Below, piece by piece: positions 1 through 5,642 of a DNA stretch of 6,494 nt (the first letter of the stretch is position 1; every line of letters begins with the position of its first letter). The DNA comes from Candidatus Aquidulcis sp. Lineage in GTDB: Bacteria > Chloroflexota > Anaerolineae > Anaerolineales > E44-bin32. Made by a program: the position numbers and the translations under genes. Below the pieces are notes generated by a model, which had not been told where the DNA came from, did no database searches, and saw only the letters and a program-made list of their open reading frames with translations. Location of the stretch: positions 1 to 6,494 of the forward strand of contig DYJB01000153.1 of assembly GCA_020723365.1 (NCBI GenBank), read 5' to 3'.

Positions 1-261
1 CTCTGTCACCGCCACCCCATATGCGACGATGACCAGCGCCAGAGAGCTCACACCGATCGGAACGGCCGAAAGCAGGTCCAGCCAGACGCCGCCCACGACA
101 CCCAGGATCATGGCCTCCTGCCATCGTCCGGTGAGGGCCCAGGCGACAATGGCGAGGAGCACCAGGTCGGCCTGACCGTCGAGCAGCCGCACCTGTGAGA
201 AGACGGCCGATTGCAGGATCGCCAGCAGGACCAGGAGGGGGACGCCCAACGCGTAGGCCAT
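1..261 (-). CDS. mreD: Rod shape-determining protein MreD (C-terminal part off window)
   Basis: Integral membrane protein that works with MreC and MreB in the elongasome, the complex that directs peptidoglycan synthesis along the side wall. The visible part is the first 87 residues, from an ATG at 261 open to the left edge; the family is usually about 160-170 residues, so roughly half is missing. It starts MAYALGVPLLVLLAIL and consists of hydrophobic segments separated by short polar turns (QVRLLDGQADLV, GRWQEA, then WLDLLSAVPIGV). The D-L-L-S-x-x-P-I-G-type motif after a glycine-rich helix is typical of MreD. It begins 10 nt after the mreC stop, so the two are very probably co-transcribed. 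I see no strong ribosome binding site, and translational coupling to mreC is likely. The assignment rests on position and membrane pattern, since MreD is poorly conserved. Confidence 0.85.
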   Translation of the reverse strand, partial: MAYALGVPLLVLLAILQSAVFSQVRLLDGQADLVLLAIVAWALTGRWQEAMILGVVGGVWLDLLSAVPIGVSSLALVIVAYGVAVTE

Positions 262-271
262 CGGCTAGGGG

Positions 272-1105
272 CTACGACCCACCAGCTTCCACCGGGAGCG
301 GCTGGAAGCTGGTGATGATGAGAACGATCTCCAGATCCTCGAAGTCGACGCCAGGCTGGAGAACGGCCTGCTGGAACAGCTCGAAGTCACGCGTGCGCAC
401 GCTCGACACCTGCCCGACCAGGATATCCGGAGGATAGCCGCCGCCAAGCCCTGAGGTCAGGACCAGCTCGCCGGGAGCGACGTCGATCCCCTGGCTGATC
501 TGGTCCATCCAGAGTTCGCCGTTGGCCTGGGCGACGGTCACGCCGTCTGCCCGTGAGTCTTGCAGACGAACATTAACGGCGGATTGGGGGTCGGTGATGA
601 GTTGGACGCGGGCGGCGGTCGGGAAGGCCTCCACGATGCGCCCGACGAGACCGCGCTCGGTCACCACCGGCATGCCGCGGGCGACGCCGTCATCCGTGCC
701 GCTGCCGACCCAGATCGATCGCAAGTAGGGGCTGACATCGCGCCCGATGACGTTGGCGGCCAGGTAGCGGTTATCGGGCTGGGAGCGGGCGTAGTTGAGC
801 AGTCCGCCCAGGATCTCGGCCTCGGCCGCCTGCTCGCGCAGCGTAACAACCTCGCGCTGCAGGCGGGCAACCTCCGACTGGAGTTCGGCGTTCTGCTGCC
901 TCAGGCTGACGACGTCACCAGGGGCCGCCAGCAGGTTGCGCAGCGCCGTGGCGCGGACCGCGATCCACTCCTGGGCGGCGGCCACCGGCCTCATGGCCGT
1001 CCCCTGCAAGGCGGTGAGGAATCCGGAAAGGGACAGCACCAGCAGCGCCAGGCTCGCCAGCACCAGGATGGCGGCCAGTAGATTGCGAGGAGAGGGAGGT
1101 CTCAT
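272..1105 (-). CDS. mreC: Rod shape-determining protein MreC
   Basis: Bitopic membrane protein whose extracytoplasmic domain binds the elongation penicillin-binding protein and links it to MreB inside the cell. The 277-residue length is normal for the family. Residues 1-8 are short and basic, and about 9-32 form one transmembrane helix (AAILVLASLALLVLSLSGFL). A coiled coil with leucine-rich heptads follows at about 66-98 (LRQQNAELQSEVARLQ). The beta-barrel MreC core runs from about 115 to 268, with family signatures ANVIGRDVSPYLRSIWVGSG, GMPVVTERGLVGRIVE, VQLITDPQSAVNVRL and TSGLGGGYPPDILVGQVSSV. The ATG at 1105 lies 25 nt after the mreB stop and has only a weak Shine-Dalgarno. Middle gene of mreB-mreC-mreD. 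Confidence 0.96.
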   Translation of the reverse strand: MRPPSPRNLLAAILVLASLALLVLSLSGFLTALQGTAMRPVAAAQEWIAVRATALRNLLAAPGDVVSLRQQNAELQSEVARLQREVVTLREQAAEAEILGGLLNYARSQPDNRYLAANVIGRDVSPYLRSIWVGSGTDDGVARGMPVVTERGLVGRIVEAFPTAARVQLITDPQSAVNVRLQDSRADGVTVAQANGELWMDQISQGIDVAPGELVLTSGLGGGYPPDILVGQVSSVRTRDFELFQQAVLQPGVDFEDLEIVLIITSFQPLPVEAGGS

Positions 1106-1130
1106 GCCAGCAGGCCCGCGCCGGGAAGCG

Positions 1131-2189
1131 TCAGGAGGCGCCCCGGTCGAGGCTGGTCAGGAACTGCTTGTTCGTGTCCAGGTCCTCGAGGATCGACCCG
1201 GCGCCGCGCACGACGCAGGTCAACGGGTCGGCGGCCACCCAGACGCGCATCTTGAGCTCGGTGGACAGCCGCTCCGAGAGCCCCAGCAGCTGTGAGCCGC
1301 CCCCCGCCAGACAGATGCCGGCCTCCATCAGGTCGGCGATCAGCTCCGGGGGGATTTCATCGATGGCGTCCCGGATGGTGTCGATGATCGTGCGCACGGA
1401 GCCGGAGAGCGCCTCACGGATCTCGACCGATGAGACCTCGACCGCCTCCGGGAGTCCGGAAACGAGGTTGCGGCCGCGGACCGCGATGGTCTTCTCTTCC
1501 TTGAGGGGGTAGGCGGAGCCGACGGCAATCTTGACGCGTTCGGCCATGCGCTCGCCCGTCAGCAGGTTGTACTTGTTGCGGATGTAGGCGACGATGTCCT
1601 GGTCCATCTCGTCGCCGGCGACGCGCAGCGAGCGCGAGACCACGATGCCGCCCATCGAGAACACGGCCAGCTCGGTCGTCCCGCCGCCGATGTCGACGAT
1701 CATGGAGCCGCGCACCTCGCCGACGGGCAGGCCGGCGCCCAGCGCGCCGGCAGTCGGCTCCTCGATCAGGTACGCCTCGCGCGCCCCGGCCGCCATCGTG
1801 GCGTCATAGACGGCGCGCTTCTCGACCTCGGTGGCGCCGCTGGGGATGCCGACCACGACGCGCGGACGCGGCACGGGCACGATGCTCTGCTCGTGAGCCT
1901 TGCCGATGAAGTACTCGAGCATGGCCTCGGTGATGTCGAACTCGGAGATCACGCCGTCTTTGAGGGGCCGCAGGGCGACCACATTGGCCGGCGTGCGCCC
2001 GACCATCTCCTTGGCTTCCGCCCCGATGGCCAGCGGCCGCTTGCTCTTCTTCTCGATGGCCACCCAGGACGGCTCATTGATCACGATGCCCTTGCCGCGC
2101 ACCATGACCAGCGTGTTGGCCGTGCCCAGATCGATGCCGATATCGAGAGAGAACAGGCCGAGCAGCCAGTTCAACGGGTTGAAAGCCAA
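1131..2189 (-). CDS. mreB: Rod shape-determining protein MreB, bacterial actin
   Basis: Actin-fold ATPase that polymerises under the inner membrane and steers side-wall peptidoglycan synthesis. At 352 residues it is full length (family about 335-350). Visible motifs are phosphate-1 DIGIDLGTANTLV (16-28), the connect-1 region EEPTAGALGAGLPV (143-156), phosphate-2 VDIGGGTTELAV (165-176) and adenosine loop ICLAGGGSQLLGL (292-304). The N-terminus AFNPLNWLLGLFS is hydrophobic and probably forms a membrane-binding amphipathic helix ahead of the core. The start is TTG at 2187-2189, chosen because a perfect AGGAGG (2199-2204) lies 9 nt upstream and the reading gives the full N-terminus; no better ATG fits. 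First gene of the operon, with a likely promoter at 2282-2290. Confidence 0.97.
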   Translation of the reverse strand: MAFNPLNWLLGLFSLDIGIDLGTANTLVMVRGKGIVINEPSWVAIEKKSKRPLAIGAEAKEMVGRTPANVVALRPLKDGVISEFDITEAMLEYFIGKAHEQSIVPVPRPRVVVGIPSGATEVEKRAVYDATMAAGAREAYLIEEPTAGALGAGLPVGEVRGSMIVDIGGGTTELAVFSMGGIVVSRSLRVAGDEMDQDIVAYIRNKYNLLTGERMAERVKIAVGSAYPLKEEKTIAVRGRNLVSGLPEAVEVSSVEIREALSGSVRTIIDTIRDAIDEIPPELIADLMEAGICLAGGGSQLLGLSERLSTELKMRVWVAADPLTCVVRGAGSILEDLDTNKQFLTSLDRGAS

Positions 2190-2198
2190 CGGGGAGGT

Positions 2199-2204
2199 CC
2201 TCCT
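2199..2204 (-). promoter_or_regulatory. Shine-Dalgarno AGGAGG of mreB, supports TTG start
   Basis: The minus strand reads AGGAGG, then 9 nt, then TTG GCT TTC AAC. This perfect anti-16S match is what decides the rare TTG start codon of mreB. A strong ribosome binding site with a weak start codon is a common way to set output. Confidence 0.85.
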
Positions 2205-2281
2205 GGGTGGTGATGGCCCGCGGCCAGGGCCTAGCTTGCGCTCGCCCCGCGCCAGGCGCTATCCCGGCGGGACAAAAGGCG

Positions 2282-2290
2282 ATTATAGCA
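2282..2290 (-). promoter_or_regulatory. Extended -10 promoter (TGCTATAAT) for mreBCD
   Basis: On the minus strand this reads TGC-TATAAT, a perfect -10 hexamer with the extended TGn element, in otherwise very GC-rich DNA. No convincing -35 box is found 16-18 bp upstream (candidate GCTTCC), which extended -10 promoters can tolerate. The predicted start near 2275 gives an mreB leader of about 85 nt. Inference from sequence only. Confidence 0.6.
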
Positions 2291-2320
2291 TAGCGCCTCG
2301 CGCCGGAAGCTTGGCGGCGG

Positions 2321-2348
2321 GTGAGAGCGCGCCCGCGGAGCGTATAAT
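2321..2348 (+). promoter_or_regulatory. Promoter of tilS, perfect TATAAT, probably leaderless transcript
   Basis: A perfect TATAAT (2343-2348) has a weak -35, GTGAGA (2321-2326), 16 bp upstream. Only 8 nt separate the -10 box from the GTG at 2357. Transcription usually starts about 7 nt after the -10, so the mRNA would begin at or within 1-2 nt of the start codon. There is no Shine-Dalgarno before the GTG, which agrees with leaderless translation. Confidence 0.6.
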
Positions 2349-2356
2349 CCGGCGCT

Positions 2357-3784
2357 GTGGATGTGTTTGAAGCGGTGCAGATGGCGACCCGGCGGGCCGG
2401 GCTCGTACCTCGCGGCGAGCGGATCGCGGTGGCCGTCTCGGGCGGCGCCGACAGCACTTGCCTGCTCGACTGCCTGCACCGCCTCGGGCTGCCTCTGGTA
2501 GTGGCCCATTTCGATCACGGCCTGCGGCCGAGCTCCTGGTCGGATGCACGCAAGGTCCTGCGCCTGGCGGCGAAGTTGCGGCTGCCGGCCATCGCCGGCC
2601 GGGCTCACGGGCTGAAGGCGCGGGGCGGGTCGCTGGAGAACGCCGCCCGCATTGCGCGCTACCGCTTCCTGGGCGACTGTGCGCGCAGGAGCGGGAGCCG
2701 CGTGCTGGCCGTCGGTCACACCCAGGACGACCAGGCCGAGACGGTCTTGCTCCACCTGCTGCGCGGCGCGGGGTCAGGCGGCCTGCGCGGGATGCGCCCG
2801 GAGACCACCCTGGATCGGATCACCGGCGAGACGGCCGATGCGGGCATCCGCGTCGTGCGCCCCCTGCTGGGAGTCCCGCGTGCCGCCACCGAGGCCTGGT
2901 GCCGGGCGCAGCGAATCCCGGCGCTTCACGATCCCAGCAACGACGATCCCGCCATCTTGCGCAACCGGATCCGAGCCGAGCTCCTGCCGCTCATGGGGAC
3001 CTACAACCCGTCGATCCGCCCGGCGCTGGCGCGCATGGCCGACGTGCTGTTGGCCGAAGCGGAGGCGGTCGAGGCGGTGGCGGAAGCCTTCGCCCCGGCG
3101 GTCGTTCGGCCGCTGGGCGATGGGCGGCTGGGGGTCGAACCGGGGGAGATGGCAGCGCTGCCCCTCGGGATGCAGCGCGTCATCGTGCGCTGGATCCTCA
3201 CCCGGCTTGCCGCCGAACGCGGCGGGATCGGATTCGAGGGCGTCGAGCGCGCCCGCCAGGCGGTTGGCGTGACCGAGCGCACCTCCCTGCCGGGCGCGCT
3301 TGATATAGTCACGGAAGGCGGCCTGCGTGTTTTCGGCGCGGCCGCGTTCGCCAGATCCCTTGCGGAGTTCCCTCAATTTCTCGGCCAGCAGACCGTGACG
3401 TTCCGGGCTCCGCAGCGATTGGCGCTGAACGCGGGTTGGTCGATCGAGGTTGGTCGCGAGCAGCGATCGGACGACTCGGCACACGACGCCGACCTTGCCG
3501 GCGTGATTCGGCTGGATGCGGATGCCCTCGGCCCAGAGTTCGAGATCTCCGCGGCGCGGCGCGGCGAGCGGATGACCCCCTTCGCCGGCGCAGGGAGCAC
3601 GACGGTACGTGGTCTGCTCCAGCAGGCCAAGATCCCAGCCCGGGCGCGGGACGCTTGGCCGGTGATCCGGCAGGGTGGGGCGATCATCTGGTTGGTGGGC
3701 ATCCGCCGCGCCGAGGGCGCCCGGATCAGCAAGCAGACCCGGCGAGTGATTCGCATGCGCCTGGCAGGACCGGATCCGGCCTGA
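2357..3784 (+). CDS. tilS: tRNA(Ile)-lysidine synthetase TilS
   Basis: Uses ATP and lysine to convert C34 of the CAU-anticodon tRNA(Ile) to lysidine, so the tRNA reads AUA and is charged with isoleucine; generally essential in bacteria. At 475 residues it has the long-form domain plan. The N-terminal PP-loop ATPase has SGGADS (28-33), HFDHGLRPSS (51-60), GHTQDDQAETVLLHLLRGAG (120-139) and the TilS hallmark DPSNDDPAILRNRIRAELLP (192-211). A helical middle region follows. A TilS C-terminal domain lies at about 390-468, with RRGERMTPFAG, a later KIPARARDAWPVI and WLVGIRR. The GTG at 2357 is preferred because it lies just after the promoter box and gives MDVFEAVQMATRRAGLV; GTG 2363 or ATG 2381 are possible. 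There is no Shine-Dalgarno. Divergent from mreB, with no clear terminator after it. Confidence 0.95.
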   Translation: MDVFEAVQMATRRAGLVPRGERIAVAVSGGADSTCLLDCLHRLGLPLVVAHFDHGLRPSSWSDARKVLRLAAKLRLPAIAGRAHGLKARGGSLENAARIARYRFLGDCARRSGSRVLAVGHTQDDQAETVLLHLLRGAGSGGLRGMRPETTLDRITGETADAGIRVVRPLLGVPRAATEAWCRAQRIPALHDPSNDDPAILRNRIRAELLPLMGTYNPSIRPALARMADVLLAEAEAVEAVAEAFAPAVVRPLGDGRLGVEPGEMAALPLGMQRVIVRWILTRLAAERGGIGFEGVERARQAVGVTERTSLPGALDIVTEGGLRVFGAAAFARSLAEFPQFLGQQTVTFRAPQRLALNAGWSIEVGREQRSDDSAHDADLAGVIRLDADALGPEFEISAARRGERMTPFAGAGSTTVRGLLQQAKIPARARDAWPVIRQGGAIIWLVGIRRAEGARISKQTRRVIRMRLAGPDPA

Positions 3785-3873
3785 CCCCGGCAGGTGTGGC
3801 CACCCAGTGGCTGAGGAACGGTTCCCAGGCCAGCGCTGGGCGCCGCAGCAGGGCGGCCGCAGGAGACCCGAGC
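3785..3873. other. Intergenic, downstream of tilS, no gene or clear terminator
   Basis: These 89 bases follow the tilS stop. There is a small dyad GCCAC-CCA-GTGGC (3799-3811) but no T-run after it, so I do not call a terminator. No ribosome binding site or coding pattern is seen. tilS transcription may continue into the RNA region downstream. Confidence 0.5.
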
Positions 3874-3903
3874 TTGACTCGCCTCCCCGGACATTGCTAG
3901 AAT
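3874..3903 (+). promoter_or_regulatory. Sigma70-type promoter driving the glnA leader / ncRNA
   Basis: The -35 box TTGACT (3874-3879, 5 of 6 matches) is followed by 18 bp and then TAGAAT (3898-3903, 5 of 6). The -10 is preceded by TGC, giving an extended -10. This is the best-formed two-box promoter in the window. The predicted start is near 3909-3911. A near-perfect palindrome directly after the -10 overlaps the predicted start site. Confidence 0.72.
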
Positions 3904-3906
3904 GCT

Positions 3907-3920
3907 CCCAAGTTCTTGGG
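3907..3920. repeat. Palindrome CCCAAG-TT-CTTGGG at the predicted transcription start
   Basis: Six-base arms are separated by TT and begin 4 nt after the -10 hexamer. As DNA it could be an operator for a dimeric repressor. As RNA it would form a 5' hairpin only if transcription starts at or before 3907. The right arm overlaps the GGGCACGC element that can pair with the far terminator. Confidence 0.5.
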
Positions 3921-4236
3921 CACGCGACAATCGAATACGGGAGACCAGCGTATGGGTCTCGGCCCTCGGCCGAGACAACGAGGCGGAGGTTCCCTGCCGG
4001 GAGGCAGGGCTAACCCGGGATCGTTCCGGGGAAAATCGAGCTATCAGCGGAAGCCTCCGGAGCTAGCCACAAGCTCCTCTCTCCCTTCCAGAGAACTGCG
4101 GAGCGAAATCCGCCGGGTGACCGGCGGGACAAGCGCTGCAGCGTGGCCAGGCGCACACCCGGTTCGTGCGCGCCTGACGGCCTAGGAAGGGCGCTGGCCT
4201 GTATGCAGGGCGCGCCCGGCGTGCCCTTTTTGTTTT
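3909..4236 (+). ncRNA. Unidentified structured RNA: glnA leader attenuator/riboswitch or stand-alone ncRNA
   Basis: About 320-328 nt bounded by a good promoter and an intrinsic terminator, with no credible ORF. Hairpins read by eye: 3956-3964/3968-3976 (9 bp, loop CTC), which excludes 3941-3946/3955-3960 (6 bp); 3992-3998/4003-4009 (7 bp, GNRA-type loop GGGA); 4014-4018/4026-4030 (5 bp); 4098-4102/4109-4113 (5 bp), which excludes 4110-4116/4121-4127 (7 bp, GNRA loop GUGA); 4148-4154/4170-4176 (7 bp). The 5' GGGCACGC (3918-3925) is perfectly complementary to GCGTGCCC (4219-4226) in the terminator, giving either a closing helix or an antiterminator. It lies on the glnA strand, and no other glnA promoter is visible, which favours a regulatory leader. 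I could not assign it to a known family: the conserved cores of RNase P RNA, tmRNA, SRP RNA, T-box and the SAM, cobalamin, FMN, TPP and glycine riboswitches are absent. Pairings were not energy-folded, and high GC makes chance helices common. Confidence 0.55.
4207..4236 (+). terminator. Intrinsic terminator upstream of glnA
   Basis: The stem 4208-4214 (GGGCGCG) pairs with 4220-4226 (CGTGCCC) around the loop CCCGG, with one G-U pair; A4207-T4227 can extend it. It is followed by TTTTTGTTTT (4227-4236). This is the clearest rho-independent terminator in the window. It ends 65 nt before the glnA ATG and points toward glnA, so it either ends an independent RNA or attenuates glnA. Confidence 0.85.
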
Positions 4237-4301
4237 CCCGGGAGCGGAGCCGCCGCCCGGGGCCGGGCCGCAGCGAGAGCGACAAGCCAAGGAGAGCAGC
4301 G
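4237..4301 (+). promoter_or_regulatory. glnA proximal leader with ribosome binding site AAGGAG
   Basis: The 65 nt between terminator and start codon are very GC-rich and contain no -10-like hexamer, so I see no private glnA promoter. A dyad CCCGGG (4237-4242) / CCCGGG (4256-4261) could form a hairpin. AAGGAG (4289-4294) lies 7 nt before ATG 4302 and fixes that start. Confidence 0.7.
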
Positions 4302-5636
4302 ATGGCGCACGAGATCGAACGCAGAGTGGTGGAGGACAACGTCAGGTTCGTCTGCCTGCAGTTCACGGATGTCACCGGCGCGGTGAAAAGCGTCGACATT
4401 CCCGCCTCCCAGCTTGGCCGGGCGTTGGAGGACGGCGTCTGGTTCGACGGTTCATCGGTGGAAGGCTTCGCCCGCATCCAGGAGAGCGACATGCGCCTGA
4501 TCCTGGATCCGGAGACGTATGCCGTCCTGCCCTGGAGCCAGCCGGAGCGGCGCCGGGCGCGCGTGTTCTGCGATATCTACCGCCCGGATGGGGAGCCGTT
4601 CGCCGGAGACCCGCGCGGCGTGCTCAAGCGCGTGCTCAGGCGCCTGGAGGGGCGCGGCTGGCACTACAACGTAGGCCCGGAGCCGGAGTTCTTCCTGCTG
4701 CGCCGCAACGGCCCCGAAAGCATCCATCCCGTCCCCCACGATATCGGGGGCTACTTCGACTTCTCGGCCTCCGATGAGGCGCAGCGCGTGCGCGGCGAGC
4801 TGATGCTGGCGCTGGCCGGCATGGGGCTCGAGGTGGAGATGGGCCACCACGAGGTGGCGCTGGGGCAACACGAGATCGACTTCCGTTTCGCCGACGCGCT
4901 GCACACGGCCGACAATGTCGTCACGCTCAAGTACACCGTCAAGGCGCTGGCCGCCCAGCACGGGCTGATCGCCACCTTCATGCCCAAGCCGATCTTCGGC
5001 ATCAATGGCTCGGGGATGCACTGCCACCAGTCGATCTTCGACGGCCAGGGCAAGAACCTGTTCTACGATGCCAAGGATGAGTTCAACCTCTCGGCGATGG
5101 CCTACGCCTTCATCGCCGGACAGCTGGCGCACGCGCGCGGGCTGGCCGGGGTCGTGGCGCCGACCGTCAACTCGTACAAGCGCATCGTTCCGGGCTATGA
5201 GGCGCCGGTGTACGTGTGCTGGGCGCAGATCAACCGCTCGGCGATGATCCGCATCCCGCGCATGACCTCCGGGCGCGAGAAATCGGTGCGCGCCGAGCTG
5301 CGCTGCCCCGACCCGTCCTGCAACCCCTACCTGGCCTTCGCCGCCATCCTGGCGGCCGGCCTGGACGGGATCGACAGGAAGATGCCCTGCCCGGCGCCGG
5401 TCAACAACGTGAACATCTACGAGATGGAAGCCGAGGAGCTGGACAAGCTGGGCGTGCGGCAGCTGCCCGGCTCGCTGCCCGAGGCGCTGCGCGAGCTGGC
5501 GGCGGATGCGGTCCTGGTCGAAGCGCTCGGCCCGGAGGCCTATGACGCCTTCCATCGCGCCAAGCAGGCGGAGTGGGACAGCTACCGTGTTCGGGTGATG
5601 GATTGGGAGGTGGAGACCTACCTGGAGACCGCCTGA
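4302..5636 (+). CDS. glnA: Glutamine synthetase, type I-alpha
   Basis: Makes glutamine from glutamate, ammonia and ATP; a cytoplasmic dodecamer and the entry point of nitrogen assimilation. The 444 residues match the short GSI-alpha class (about 444) and not the 470-residue GSI-beta class. Landmarks are the latch FDGSSVEGFARI (48-59, with R58 at the position of the feedback-inhibition arginine of Bacillus GlnA), metal/glutamate site GPEPEFFL (125-132), GHHEVALGQHEIDFRF (181-196), ATP/glutamate segment KPIFGINGSGMHCHQS (229-244), the flap region NSYKRIVPGYEAP (290-302) and RCPDPSCNPYLAFAAI (334-349). Tyr373 sits in NIYEMEAEE, the place of the adenylylation tyrosine in beta enzymes, but the context is alpha-like, so adenylylation is unlikely. 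The frame is open upstream to 4143, but that part crosses the terminator and is not coding. It ends 6 nt before the convergent neighbour. Expression probably depends on read-through of the upstream terminator. Confidence 0.96.
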   Translation: MAHEIERRVVEDNVRFVCLQFTDVTGAVKSVDIPASQLGRALEDGVWFDGSSVEGFARIQESDMRLILDPETYAVLPWSQPERRRARVFCDIYRPDGEPFAGDPRGVLKRVLRRLEGRGWHYNVGPEPEFFLLRRNGPESIHPVPHDIGGYFDFSASDEAQRVRGELMLALAGMGLEVEMGHHEVALGQHEIDFRFADALHTADNVVTLKYTVKALAAQHGLIATFMPKPIFGINGSGMHCHQSIFDGQGKNLFYDAKDEFNLSAMAYAFIAGQLAHARGLAGVVAPTVNSYKRIVPGYEAPVYVCWAQINRSAMIRIPRMTSGREKSVRAELRCPDPSCNPYLAFAAILAAGLDGIDRKMPCPAPVNNVNIYEMEAEELDKLGVRQLPGSLPEALRELAADAVLVEALGPEAYDAFHRAKQAEWDSYRVRVMDWEVETYLETA

Positions 5637-5642
5637 CGCCGG

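Noticed and set aside
560..1081. 173-codon frame on the plus strand opposite mreC
   Set aside because: Low-complexity shadow ORF; mreC on the minus strand has full domain structure, transmembrane helix and coiled coil.
1900..2370. Plus-strand frame over the mreB start and intergenic region
   Set aside because: No ribosome binding site or domain, and it runs across both predicted promoters and the start of tilS.
4109..4140. T-box core, prompted by GGGTGACC near a terminator
   Set aside because: The T-box needs a near-invariant GGUGGNACCGCG; here the sequence is simply the loop and arm of a GUGA-capped hairpin.
4148..4176. tRNA T-arm, prompted by CCGGTTCGTGCG
   Set aside because: No acceptor, D or anticodon arms at the right spacing and the T-loop is not GTTCRANNC.
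3807..4185. Small ORFs inside the region upstream of glnA (possible leader peptide)
   Set aside because: No Shine-Dalgarno at their starts, Arg/Gly/Pro-rich content typical of random GC-rich frames, and no run of Gln or other regulatory codons.
3909..4236. RNase P RNA, tmRNA, SRP RNA or 6S RNA
   Set aside because: No GAGGAAAGUC or ACAGAA core of RNase P RNA, no GGUUUCGAC or tag peptide of tmRNA, and no GGAAGGAAGCAG tip of SRP RNA. The multi-hairpin layout is unlike the single long 6S rod.
4143..4301. N-terminal extension of glnA (53 extra residues)
   Set aside because: It would run through the intrinsic terminator, has no ribosome binding site and no family counterpart; AAGGAG plus ATG at 4302 gives exactly the usual 444-residue enzyme.
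4452..5555. 367-codon open frame antisense to glnA
   Set aside because: It is the shadow of glnA in GC-rich DNA: composition is repetitive His/Arg/Ala/Gly/Val, with no recognisable domain, while glnA motifs are intact on the other strand.
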